Assembly: GCF_029309835.1 (NCBI RefSeq)
Contig: NZ_JARJHL010000017.1
Coordinates: 62,001 to 126,000 of the forward strand
Length of the DNA stretch: 64,000 bases
DNA from: Paracoccus sp. DMF-8
Lineage (GTDB): Bacteria > Pseudomonadota > Alphaproteobacteria > Rhodobacterales > Rhodobacteraceae
Direction: 5' to 3'
The position numbers and the translations under genes are program-made. Under the pieces are notes generated by a model. The model ran no database searches. It was given only the letters and a program-made list of their open reading frames with translations, and had not been told where the DNA came from. Position 1 is the first letter of the stretch. Every line of letters begins with the position of its first letter. Of this stretch, positions 1 to 7,173 are shown piece after piece.

Positions 1-74
1 GTGGCGATGACGTCGCGGGCCAGAGCCTCGATCGCGTCATTGTCGGGGGCTTGGGCCTCGGTCCAGTCGGTCAT
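1..74 (-). CDS. 5' end of a divergent gene, possibly a zincin-like metallopeptidase family protein (partial)
   Basis: Only the first 24 or so codons are present; the gene runs off the left edge. The start ATG is at 72-74 on the minus strand and a purine-rich ribosome binding site (AGGAGA) lies just before it. The visible N-terminus is acidic (MTDWTEAQAPDNDAIEALA). It resembles the start of the small metallopeptidase-family (DUF1025-like) proteins that Rhodobacteraceae often carry next to gltX, but too little is visible to prove it. It is divergent from gltX with about 78 bp between the two starts. Confidence 0.4.
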   Translation of the reverse strand, partial: MTDWTEAQAPDNDAIEALARDVIA

Positions 75-152
75 GTCGGCTCTCCTGTCGTTGCCCCTGA
101 TATGGACAAAATCCGGCTATTGTGAAAGAGCGAACGGGACAGGAGACATCCC

Positions 153-1478
153 ATGACCACCACCCGCTTCGCCCCCTCGCCCACCGGACATATCCACGTC
201 GGCAACCTGCGCACCGCGCTGATGAACTATCTGATCGCCCGAAAGAGCGGCGGCAGCTTCATCCTGCGGCTGGACGACACGGACCGCGAAAGGTCGAAAC
301 AGGAATATGCGGATGGCATCCAGCGCGATCTGGAATGGTTGGGCCTGACCTGGGACCGGATCGAACGCCAGTCCGACCGGCTGGACCGCTACGGCGAGGC
401 CGCCGATCAACTGCGCGCGGCGGGCAAGCTCTATGAGGTTTTCGAGACCCCGACCGAACTGGACCTGAAACGCAAAAAGCAACTGAACATGGGCAAGCCC
501 CCGGTCTATGACCGTGCGGGGCTGGGCCTGTCGGATGCCGACAAGGACAAGCTGCGCGCCGAGGGCCGCGATGGCTACTGGCGTTTCCTGCTGGATCACG
601 AACGCATCGAATGGACCGACGGCATCCTTGGCGATATCTCCATCGACGCGGCCAGCGTGTCCGACCCGGTGCTGATCCGCGCCGATGGTCAGGTGCTGTA
701 TACCTTTGCTTCATCGGTTGATGATACCGATATGGGCGTGACCCATATCGTGCGGGGTGCCGACCATGTGACGAATACCGCGACTCAGATCCAGATCATC
801 AAGGCGCTTGGCGGCACGCCCCCGGCCTTTGCCCATCACAGCCTGCTGACCGGCGCGCAGGGCGAAGAGCTGTCGAAACGTCTTGGCGCGCTGTCGATCC
901 GCGAGATGCGCGAAACCGGCATCGCGCCCGAGGCCTTGCTGTCGATGATGGCGCGTCTTGGCTCATCGCAGCCGATCGAACTGCGCATGTCGCTGGACGA
1001 ACTGGCCGAAGGGTTCGACCTGTCGCAATTCGGCGCCTCGCCCACGAAATTCGACCCCGACGACCTGCTGCCCCTGACGCGCGAAGCCAATCAGGCCCGC
1101 CCCCTGTCCGAGGTCGCCGACCGCATCGCGGCACTTGGCGTCCCGGCCGATCAGGCCGAACGTTTCTGGCGCGTGGCCTCGCAGAACATCACCAAGCTGG
1201 ACGATCTGGGCGCGTGGTGGACGATTTTCCATGACGGGGCAGAGCCGCGCATCGACGCCGAGGATGCCGATTTCATCGCACAGGCCATGACCCTGCTGCC
1301 GCCCCCGCCCTACAACGACCAAAGCTGGTCGGAATTCACCGCCAGGGTGAAAGAGGCGACCGGCCGCAAGGGCAAAGGGCTGTTCATGCCGCTGCGCAAG
1401 GCCCTGACCGGTCAGGAACACGGCCCCGACATGGCCGATGTCATGCCGCTGTTGCAGGTCGTGAAGGCGCGCGGCTAA
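153..1478 (+). CDS. gltX: Glutamyl-tRNA synthetase
   Basis: Class I aminoacyl-tRNA synthetase of 441 residues that charges tRNA(Glu), and possibly tRNA(Gln) for later amidation as in other alphaproteobacteria. The HIGH-type signature is at residues 13-17 (HIHVG) in the context FAPSPTGHIHVGN. The KMSKS-type loop is at about residues 239-243 (ELSKR). A catalytic Rossmann domain is followed by a shorter C-terminal anticodon-binding part. Length is slightly below the usual 460-480 residues. The start at 153 is preceded by GACAGGAGAC, a good Shine-Dalgarno. Alphaproteobacteria often have two GluRS paralogues; I cannot tell which one this is. Confidence 0.95.
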   Translation: MTTTRFAPSPTGHIHVGNLRTALMNYLIARKSGGSFILRLDDTDRERSKQEYADGIQRDLEWLGLTWDRIERQSDRLDRYGEAADQLRAAGKLYEVFETPTELDLKRKKQLNMGKPPVYDRAGLGLSDADKDKLRAEGRDGYWRFLLDHERIEWTDGILGDISIDAASVSDPVLIRADGQVLYTFASSVDDTDMGVTHIVRGADHVTNTATQIQIIKALGGTPPAFAHHSLLTGAQGEELSKRLGALSIREMRETGIAPEALLSMMARLGSSQPIELRMSLDELAEGFDLSQFGASPTKFDPDDLLPLTREANQARPLSEVADRIAALGVPADQAERFWRVASQNITKLDDLGAWWTIFHDGAEPRIDAEDADFIAQAMTLLPPPPYNDQSWSEFTARVKEATGRKGKGLFMPLRKALTGQEHGPDMADVMPLLQVVKARG

Positions 1479-1581
1479 GGGGGCGGCTGGCGGCCTGCGG
1501 GCGCGCGTCGGATAAGTTCGGAAAATCGCAACTTACCCGCTTGACGCCCCCGCAAGCCCGCTTTAAACCCCGCTCACCCGT

Positions 1582-1658
1582 GGCGGAGTAGCTCAGCTGG
1601 TTAGAGCAGAGGAATCATAATCCTTGTGTCGGGGGTTCAAATCCCTCCTCCGCTACCA
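1582..1658 (+). tRNA. tRNA-Met (anticodon CAT), elongator type
   Basis: A full 77-nt cloverleaf can be folded by eye. The acceptor strand GGCGGAG (1582-1588) pairs with CTCCGCT (1648-1654, with one G-U pair), the D arm is GCTC/GAGC, and the anticodon stem is GAGGA/TCCTT around loop ATCATAA with CAT at 1616-1618. The T arm is GGGGG TTCAAAT CCCTC and the 3' CCA is encoded. The sequence is closest to elongator tRNA-Met. Its 3' end doubles as the attachment site of the adjacent integrative element: bases 1645-1661 recur at 8635-8651. Confidence 0.95.
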
Positions 1659-1661
1659 TTT
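1645..1661 (+). repeat. attL core (17-bp direct repeat within the tRNA-Met 3' end)
   Basis: CTCCTCCGCTACCATTT is identical at 1645-1661 and 8635-8651. This copy covers the 3' acceptor strand and CCA of tRNA-Met, so integration leaves the tRNA whole. Confidence 0.85.
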
Positions 1662-1747
1662 AATCCGGTAATGAATTGATATTATTGGAAAAATTTCGAC
1701 AGACAGGAACATACCCGCCTATTTGCCCGCCATCTCAAAAGCGCTTG

Positions 1748-1762
1748 ATTGCGATGCGATGC
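1748..1762 (+). repeat. Possible integrase arm-type site, left copy
   Basis: ATTGCGATGCGATGC here matches ATTGCGATACGATGC at 8518-8532 in 14 of 15 positions, in the same orientation. Each copy lies about 90-100 bp inside an att core, where tyrosine integrases usually have arm sites. The role is inferred from placement only. Confidence 0.4.
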
Positions 1763-1769
1763 GCCACGA

Positions 1770-2141
1770 TCACGCCGCGCGATCCACCACATAGGCCCCG
1801 CCTCCCGGCGTGATGACCAACCGCCAGCCGTCGCGCCGCCCCTGCCGGACAATCGCCAAGCCAGTTCCGAGAAGGGCGGTATCAAGTTCCGCGAGTGCCG
1901 CGTTCAACTCGGCATACATCCGCACAGGCGGTGGCCCGCCGTCCGGGTCATGGTCAAACATGCGGTCAAAAATCTGGTCGGCAATGATCGGACGGCCACC
2001 AGCAAGATAAACCGCTTCAAGCACCGATTGCGCATCCTCCGACAGCCCGCGTTCGTTCATCAGGTCGATCAGCATCAGGTCCAGATCAGCCAAGGCGGGG
2101 CGACAGCCGCTGCACATCGGGCACTGGATTTCAGCCGCCAT
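1770..2141 (-). CDS. Small winged-helix-like protein of the integrative element
   Basis: Protein of about 123 residues, last gene of the element's left operon and closest to attL. The N-terminus has a cluster of cysteines (CPMCSGC). The following region (helix, then a turn with GGRPIIADQIFD, then a stretch ending in WRLVITPGGGAYVVD) resembles the winged-helix DNA-binding domain of OmpR-type regulators, without a receiver domain. I chose the ATG at 2141, which overlaps the upstream gene by 11 bp; an upstream start at 2156 is possible. It could be a regulator of the element. No named family was recognised. Confidence 0.6.
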   Translation of the reverse strand: MAAEIQCPMCSGCRPALADLDLMLIDLMNERGLSEDAQSVLEAVYLAGGRPIIADQIFDRMFDHDPDGGPPPVRMYAELNAALAELDTALLGTGLAIVRQGRRDGWRLVITPGGGAYVVDRAA

Positions 2142-2751
2142 ACCGCCGCTTCGCAATCTCGATGGCCTTCAGGATGGTTTCGGGCCGATTTCCCATGCCT
2201 GTGTCAATCAGATACTCGGACACGCGCCCGCCCGTCTTCGCATCCAGATCGGCCACCAACCGTTGAGCAAGCGCAATATCATCGGGCGCGATCTGGTTTT
2301 CTGCGATGAAGCTTTCGGCGGCGGTGCGCATCTCGGCCAACCGCTCATCCGAAACAGGCAGGTTCGGCATTGTGTTCCCAAGGGCTTCCCGAGCCAGCCC
2401 CATCACCTCGGACACATCATCCTGCGACATGCCGCTGTCGCGGAAATCTTGCGCCAGGGCGGCGCTGGTCTCGCGGATCGCTTCGGCTTGATCGGCATTT
2501 CCTTCAGCCTGCGCTGATGCAGCCCACGGTTCCAGCGTGTCGGCCACGCTGGCGGCAGGATCGGGGCGCGCTTCACTTGGGAATGCTTCGTCAATCGCAT
2601 CACGCGGCGGCTGGGCGGCTTGCGTGGCGGGCTTGCTGTCGCCGAAAAGGATTGACGCCGCCGTGGGTGTCGCGGACGCTGGGGACGCGACAGGCGCGCC
2701 CTGCGGTGCTGCGGTCGGTTCCGTGGGAAAAAGCAGGTTCGCGGTATCCAT
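2131..2751 (-). CDS. Acidic, Ala/Pro-rich phage-type protein of unknown function
   Basis: About 206 residues. The start ATG at 2749-2751 overlaps the stop of the upstream gene by one base (TGATG), so translation is probably coupled. The N-terminal third is low-complexity Ala/Pro/Thr with two LFP/LFGD-type motifs (ANLLFPTE near residue 4, SILFGD near residue 34). The C-terminal half is helical and acidic and ends in a basic tail (AIEIAKRRYGG). The layout recalls phage scaffold or internal head proteins with a helical C-terminal core, but no signature allows a firm call. Confidence 0.6.
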   Translation of the reverse strand: MDTANLLFPTEPTAAPQGAPVASPASATPTAASILFGDSKPATQAAQPPRDAIDEAFPSEARPDPAASVADTLEPWAASAQAEGNADQAEAIRETSAALAQDFRDSGMSQDDVSEVMGLAREALGNTMPNLPVSDERLAEMRTAAESFIAENQIAPDDIALAQRLVADLDAKTGGRVSEYLIDTGMGNRPETILKAIEIAKRRYGG

Positions 2752-3314
2752 CACGCCGGTTCCTTTTCCAAGTATTCCTGCCAAGCGGCCCCAACGAGTT
2801 CGGCGACCGTGCGATCATTGCGCCGCTTGGCCGTGCCGTCCACGACTACGGCGATCAAGAAATGGCCGTGCCCTGCGGCATCCTTGCGCCCAACGCGGCC
2901 ATCCGGGGTGTCACCGGCAAGACGAACATGGTCCCGCGTGGCCTTCTCTGCGGCATCCAGCGCAGCAGCGGCGGCGACGAACGCGGCAATGGCGGCATCC
3001 ATGTCCCGCGCAGCAGCCAGGGCGGCGGCGGCGGACTTCTGGGCTTCGGCGCGATGGGCGCGGCGATCCTCGATCCCGGCGTCCTCGTCTGCGTCGGCTT
3101 CGAGCACCTCGGCCCGGCGCTTGGCTGCAACCAAAACTTCCCTGTCCGCGACCAGTCCGGCGATTTCGGACTTGATCCGCGCCAGTTCCTCGGCGGCGGA
3201 TTTGTCCCCGGTCACTGCGCCCAGAGCCAGCGCGTCAGATCGGGCGCGTAGGGCCGTGGCGTTCGCATCTAGCGTCGCAAGCTGGCCGGTGATCATTTGG
3301 GAGGTGGGTGTCAT
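2751..3314 (-). CDS. Predicted coiled-coil protein of the integrative element
   Basis: About 187 residues, extremely rich in Ala, Glu, Arg and Asp, with long heptad-like helical stretches over residues 10-125, then a short globular tail. The ATG at 3312-3314 was chosen because AAGGA lies about 10 bases upstream of it; a possible start at 3332 sits before that ribosome binding site. It overlaps the next gene by one base (TGATG) and follows the TerS-like gene by 14 bp, so the four left-end genes form one operon. Function unknown. Confidence 0.6.
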   Translation of the reverse strand: MTPTSQMITGQLATLDANATALRARSDALALGAVTGDKSAAEELARIKSEIAGLVADREVLVAAKRRAEVLEADADEDAGIEDRRAHRAEAQKSAAAALAAARDMDAAIAAFVAAAAALDAAEKATRDHVRLAGDTPDGRVGRKDAAGHGHFLIAVVVDGTAKRRNDRTVAELVGAAWQEYLEKEPA

Positions 3315-3328
3315 TTTGATAGTTCCTT

Positions 3329-4006
3329 TCAACGGTTTGCCAGAAAGCCGAGCGGATCGGCGGAATACGGATCGGAGGTGAACGAGGATCGCCCGCCATC
3401 AACGAAAGCCTGTTCCTCCGGCCAATCGACGCGCGGCGCGGCCCAATCGGTGGTCGCGGCTGGGGCTGGCCGGGGCAGAATTGGCCGATATGGTTCAGGC
3501 GCTGGTTCGGGCTGGACAGGCGTGGCAGGGGCAGGCGTCGGCGCGACAGGCGCGGGGCAGGCGTCGATCAGCGGCGCGGCAGCATCAGCGGCGTCGGCCA
3601 GCGCGTCGAACACTTCGATGACTTCAGCCGCCAGCTTCCTTTTCTTCGCGCGCGCGAGCCGTTCGGCCAATCCTTCGTCGTGCTTCACCGCTTCGGCGGC
3701 AACCTCGATCCTGACGGCCATCAGCCGCCGTTCCAGTTCAACCAGCGCATCCGGTTCCATTTCCACAGGCTTCGGGCGGCTGTGCAGGTATGGAGCGGCG
3801 GCTTTGGCTGCGTCGAGACGCACATCTGCCGGAAGTTCCTCATCGTTCGCGACGGCGGCCAGGTGTAAGACCGGCGACCAACCCGGAAACGCTTCCTCGA
3901 CTTCGGCAATCGCTTGCGCAGCACGGCGCAGCGAAGGACGGCCCGGTTTACGGCCTGCACCTTCACGCGCGCCCCCATGGCCGTTGATGTCGGTCTCTGC
4001 ATCCAC
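3329..4006 (-). CDS. Terminase small-subunit-like protein
   Basis: 225 residues. The N-terminus has the motif GGAREGAGRKPGRP, typical of the first helix region of many phage terminase small subunits and related DNA-binding proteins. A segment around residues 50-75 (DVRLDAAKAAAPYLHSR) also resembles phage TerS-like proteins. The middle is helical and basic, and the C-terminal third is a Pro/Ala linker. It is the first gene of the left operon, preceded by a region with inverted repeats (4037-4093). In phage satellites a private TerS redirects helper packaging to satellite DNA; that role here is inference. No large terminase lies beside it. Confidence 0.55.
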   Translation of the reverse strand: MDAETDINGHGGAREGAGRKPGRPSLRRAAQAIAEVEEAFPGWSPVLHLAAVANDEELPADVRLDAAKAAAPYLHSRPKPVEMEPDALVELERRLMAVRIEVAAEAVKHDEGLAERLARAKKRKLAAEVIEVFDALADAADAAAPLIDACPAPVAPTPAPATPVQPEPAPEPYRPILPRPAPAATTDWAAPRVDWPEEQAFVDGGRSSFTSDPYSADPLGFLANR

Positions 4007-4036
4007 TTGAAAAACCCCTGCCGATATTCAAGCGTC

Positions 4037-4093
4037 ACGTTATCACATCTCAGTTTCCCGTCAAGTGTTTGATAACGTTGTGAAATTCACAAC
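4037..4093 (-). promoter_or_regulatory. Predicted promoter and operator upstream of the TerS-like operon
   Basis: A near-perfect 17-bp palindrome GTTGTGAAATTCACAAC lies at 4077-4093. An 8-bp inverted pair ACGTTATC (4037-4044) / GATAACGT (4071-4078) brackets a minus-strand TTGACG (4059-4064), a strong -35 match. The -10 candidate 16 bp downstream (TAACGT) is weak. This arrangement suggests a repressible promoter for the four genes reading towards attL. It was predicted by eye only. Confidence 0.4.
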
Positions 4094-4375
4094 ACTCTGG
4101 CGGATGCTGTCGCGGTGCAAAAAACGCAACGTGCGCAGAGGCGCTGTGCTGCCCGCTGGCGGGCGATCCTGATCGGGGGTGCCGATGATGCAGTGCAGGG
4201 TTGGCGGCGGTGTGGCGGGCGATCTGCGGCGGTGCGGCGGTGGCGAGGGCGGATGACCGGCAGATTGATCGGCGCGGCGTTTTCGCAACCTCGCAACCCG
4301 CGCGACGGTGGCAAGGTAAGTGCGGCGTTGATGGCGTCACTTCTTGCCGGTCCTGCTTCCCCGCAGCGGGCCGAT

Positions 4376-4525
4376 TTTCCCCACCCCACATGAAGCCCGC
4401 CGGGTGACCCCCACCACACCCCACACCCCACTGGTAAGTGGTGGTGGGGGTGCGGAATGAGGGTATTTCACCCCCACTTCCCCACCTTTCCCCACCCCAC
4501 TTACCCAAGGTGGGGAAGCTCCATC
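4376..4525. other. C-rich repeat region, candidate replication origin of the element
   Basis: Part of a 573-bp non-coding stretch (4007-4579). It is strongly strand-asymmetric with many CCCCAC motifs, including a run of CCCCACTTC / CCCCACCTTT / CCCCACCCCACTT copies at about 4470-4503. A perfect 11-bp inverted repeat ACCCCCACCAC (4407-4417) / GTGGTGGGGGT (4441-4451) encloses a 23-nt loop. It lies directly downstream of the RepA-like ATPase gene, as expected for iterons and an origin. The rest of the gap, 4094-4375, shows no gene I would support. Confidence 0.4.
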
Positions 4526-4533
4526 AAGGCACG

Positions 4534-4557
4534 AAAAAGCCCCGCTTGTGGCGGGGC
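4534..4557 (-). terminator. Rho-independent terminator after the RepA-like gene
   Basis: On the minus strand a 7-bp stem GCCCCGC/GCGGGGC with a 5-nt loop is followed by TTTTT. It lies 23 bp beyond the stop codon of the ATPase gene and separates the int-alpA-rep operon from the TerS operon. Confidence 0.75.
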
Positions 4558-4579
4558 CGTTTGCAGCAATCTCGCAAGG

Positions 4580-5890
4580 TCAGTCGTTCACAACCGCCCA
4601 TTCACCGACAAAGATAGATGGCCTGCTGTGGCCTTTATCGTCCGGCAGGCGCTCGACCTGAAGCGCCCCTGTCGCGATCCATGTCCGCATCAACTGCTTG
4701 ATCCGGGCGCGGTCGGCCTTGTCCTGCGAATTCAGGCCCAGCAGCGGCGCGATGACGTGCCCGGCCCAGTCGTTCGCTTGGGCGTTTTCCCGCAAGGCCT
4801 TGCCGTCAACCGCGTGTTGGACCTTCAACAAATCGGCGGTCGTTATCCCGTCGAAGGCGTCGGGCGGTGTCCATGCCTCCGCCACGGCGACAAAATCCTC
4901 GGGCCGGTCAGCGGTTCCATTGCCCAATGACTGGCTTGCGAGGCGAAACCAGCGGGCCGACGATGCCGGGGCGAGGTTCGACTTGGCGTCATCGACACGG
5001 ACCAGCGAACGCCGCTCATCTGCGGGGATACCCAATGCCTCTGCGGTATCCTTGTTCATGACGTTCAGCACACGGGCCGCGCGAACCGCCCCCGCAATGG
5101 CAGACCCGCCACGGGCTGCGTCGATATCGGCATCCGCGCCGTTCAGTTTTCGCGAATGATGCACCAGGTCGATGGCGCACTCCGTGCGATCCGCCACGAG
5201 CGCAAACGCTTTCACCGCTGCGTCCATCGCACCGTTGTCGTTTTCCGGCATCGAATGGACCGACACGAACGGGTCAACGATCAGCACGTCGATGCGCCGC
5301 GACCTGATGGCCTCGATCAGAGCATCAACCACGGGCATCGCAACCGTGGGGCCATTCGGGGTGTTTGCTCCGATTTTGATCGGCTGATCTCGTCCGCTGT
5401 CAATGAAAAGCCGGTCGCCAATTTCATCCGGTCGAATGCAGTGAAACTTCATGGCCGCAATCGCGCGCCGCTCAAGTTCGTCGGTCGGGTCTTCGCCGTT
5501 CCACAACCAAACCCGCAGCGCGCCGTGTGGTTTCTGGCCGATCAGGGACCGCCCTGATGCCATCGCCAGCGCGTCGGTGACGGTCAGCGTCGTCTTTCCC
5601 ACACCGCCCGGCGCAATTGTCGCAGATGCGTATTGCCGGATTAGATGGTGCCCATAGAGCCATTCGCGGGGCGGCAGGTCAGATGCGGGGCGGAAGGTGA
5701 AAGGGCGCGGATTGATCGAGGCCGCTTCACCCAAAATAACCCTCGGCCCGTTGTTCGTGCGCAACGGCAGCACGTTCGAGGCGGGGGCCGGATGATCGAA
5801 ACCGAAATCGCCATAGTCCCGATGATCGGGCATCGGGCCGGGATCGCCGGGCTGGAACATCCACTCGGGCGGGGTCATATCAGTCGTCAT
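4580..5890 (-). CDS. RepA-like AAA ATPase (replicative helicase/initiator type)
   Basis: About 436 residues with a RecA-like ATPase core of the phage/plasmid RepA type (AAA_25-like). The Walker A motif APGGVGKTT has its Lys near residue 99, and the Walker B motif VLIVDPF has its Asp near residue 206. An acidic C-terminal region contains a winged-helix-like segment. The likely role is loading or acting as helicase at the element's own origin. The start at 5890 (MTTDMTPPEW) was chosen because the longer upstream reading lies wholly inside the preceding gene; it gives an 11-bp overlap with that gene's end. The C-rich repeats at 4376-4525 just downstream are a candidate binding region. Confidence 0.8.
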   Translation of the reverse strand: MTTDMTPPEWMFQPGDPGPMPDHRDYGDFGFDHPAPASNVLPLRTNNGPRVILGEAASINPRPFTFRPASDLPPREWLYGHHLIRQYASATIAPGGVGKTTLTVTDALAMASGRSLIGQKPHGALRVWLWNGEDPTDELERRAIAAMKFHCIRPDEIGDRLFIDSGRDQPIKIGANTPNGPTVAMPVVDALIEAIRSRRIDVLIVDPFVSVHSMPENDNGAMDAAVKAFALVADRTECAIDLVHHSRKLNGADADIDAARGGSAIAGAVRAARVLNVMNKDTAEALGIPADERRSLVRVDDAKSNLAPASSARWFRLASQSLGNGTADRPEDFVAVAEAWTPPDAFDGITTADLLKVQHAVDGKALRENAQANDWAGHVIAPLLGLNSQDKADRARIKQLMRTWIATGALQVERLPDDKGHSRPSIFVGEWAVVND

Positions 5891-6251
5891 GCCGGTCCCC
5901 GAAATAGCGACGTTCGGCCCTTTCTGCGAATTCGCGGATGCGGTGATAATAGCCCAGCATTCGCTGAAAATCGGGCTTCTTGCCATCAGCATACGGGTGC
6001 ATGGCGTCCAACATGGGGCGGCAGCCGGGATCGGGAAGTGGCTTCCCCACCAGCGCATGAAGGTCGTGCCAGTATGCGCCGGAGAGCGTCTGCAAGCTGG
6101 CTATCGACCAGCAGGCGCGGTTCATCTCGTTCGGCTTGAGCGACGCATCGTCGTAAAGGCGGCGAAGGCGTTCGGCCAGCATATAAACTTCAGGATGCCC
6201 GAATGCCGCGTTATACCGGCGCAGGGGATTTGTCGGGGATGCGGTGTGCAT
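5880..6251 (-). CDS. Conserved-type hypothetical protein of the integrative element
   Basis: About 123 residues, soluble and helical, with many Arg and Tyr residues (RRLYDD, YYHRIREFAERAERRYFGD). No family was recognised. The start at 6251 (MHTASPTNPLRR) is preferred over an in-frame upstream ATG at 6266. It overlaps the start of the RepA-like gene by 11 bp, so it may be a co-translated accessory replication factor. Confidence 0.55.
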   Translation of the reverse strand: MHTASPTNPLRRYNAAFGHPEVYMLAERLRRLYDDASLKPNEMNRACWSIASLQTLSGAYWHDLHALVGKPLPDPGCRPMLDAMHPYADGKKPDFQRMLGYYHRIREFAERAERRYFGDRHDD

Positions 6252-6378
6252 CGAATTACCTCGCAATTTTTCTTGCGAGGCGGGCGCGATGTGATAATGT
6301 AACGATGCTTCAACATCTATCGCGACCCGCCTCCGGTTTCATCGCCGGGGGCGTTTCCGCTTCTGGCAGATAGGGCGG

Positions 6379-6555
6379 TCAGGCGGCTTGCAGCGTCACT
6401 TCCCACGCCAGCAAATCGGCAAGCCGCCAGCGGGTGCATCCCGGCGACAGTTTCACGGGACGCGGGAATGCGGGATTGTTCTGAAGACGACGCCACACGG
6501 TCGCGGGGTTTTCGCCGTAGCGTTCAGCGACTTTTTTGACGGACAGGTATTCCAT
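6379..6555 (-). CDS. AlpA-like excisionase/regulator (small MerR-type helix-turn-helix)
   Basis: 58-residue protein read directly from the sequence. It starts MEYLSVKKVAERYGENPATVWRR-like (LSVKKVAERYG, then PATVWRRL), the classic AlpA/Xis-type helix-turn-helix, and a wing (FPRPVKLSPGCTRWRLADLLAW) follows. Such proteins direct excision or activate integrase and early operons in P4-like elements and PICIs. It lies between the unknown gene next to integrase and the replication genes, the normal position in satellite elements. Confidence 0.8.
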   Translation of the reverse strand: MEYLSVKKVAERYGENPATVWRRLQNNPAFPRPVKLSPGCTRWRLADLLAWEVTLQAA

Positions 6556-6633
6556 TCACTGCACCTTCGGTTTGTAACTCGATGGTTGCAGATTGCCGCG
6601 ACCAGCCGCTTTGCATCAGTGGCGTTAATTCGG

Positions 6634-7173
6634 TCAGATTTTCGGGGGCGGCAGATCAGCCGTCAGGATCGTCCTGCCGTGCGCTCGAAGTTCCGCATAC
6701 CAATGGTCCAGTGCCGCCGAGTGACGCGCCTGCGCCGCAAGTCGCTTCCGGTGCCGCTCATCAACCGCAAGCCGCCCCGACACCCGCGCGCCGATCTGCA
6801 CGGCGGTCAGAGATTTCCGCCCTCGCCGCTTTCGTGCGCCGCCATCGCGCATTGCATCCGCTAGCCGCATGATTGCCGGGGAGTGCCGCAGCGGCCATGC
6901 TGGGCGGCATACCGAAATGGCGCGCGCGAAGGCAGCCGCGTCCTCGATTTCAATCAGCGCAGAAAATTCATTGGCCGCGCGCTTGCGCTTTCCGGCGTTG
7001 CTCAACACCCGTGCAAGCCGGTCCAGTCGCTCAACGGTTTCGCTGTAGTCCCCGCCCAAGATCGTGCCCGGCATGTCACGCAACGCCGGAATAGCGGTTC
7101 CGCGCAGCCACCGGGCAGCAACCACTGCATCCGCCGCCCGCATCACCACAGGGCGGTTACCGCGCTTGCCCAT
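6634..7173 (-). CDS. Unknown protein translationally coupled to the integrase
   Basis: About 179 residues, very basic (many Arg and Lys), helical, with no membrane segment or recognised motif. The ATG at 7171-7173 overlaps the integrase stop by one base (TGATG); a GTG just upstream could also serve. Because it is coupled to int, a role in integration or excision, in element regulation, or as cargo is possible, but the sequence does not decide. Confidence 0.6.
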   Translation of the reverse strand: MGKRGNRPVVMRAADAVVAARWLRGTAIPALRDMPGTILGGDYSETVERLDRLARVLSNAGKRKRAANEFSALIEIEDAAAFARAISVCRPAWPLRHSPAIMRLADAMRDGGARKRRGRKSLTAVQIGARVSGRLAVDERHRKRLAAQARHSAALDHWYAELRAHGRTILTADLPPPKI

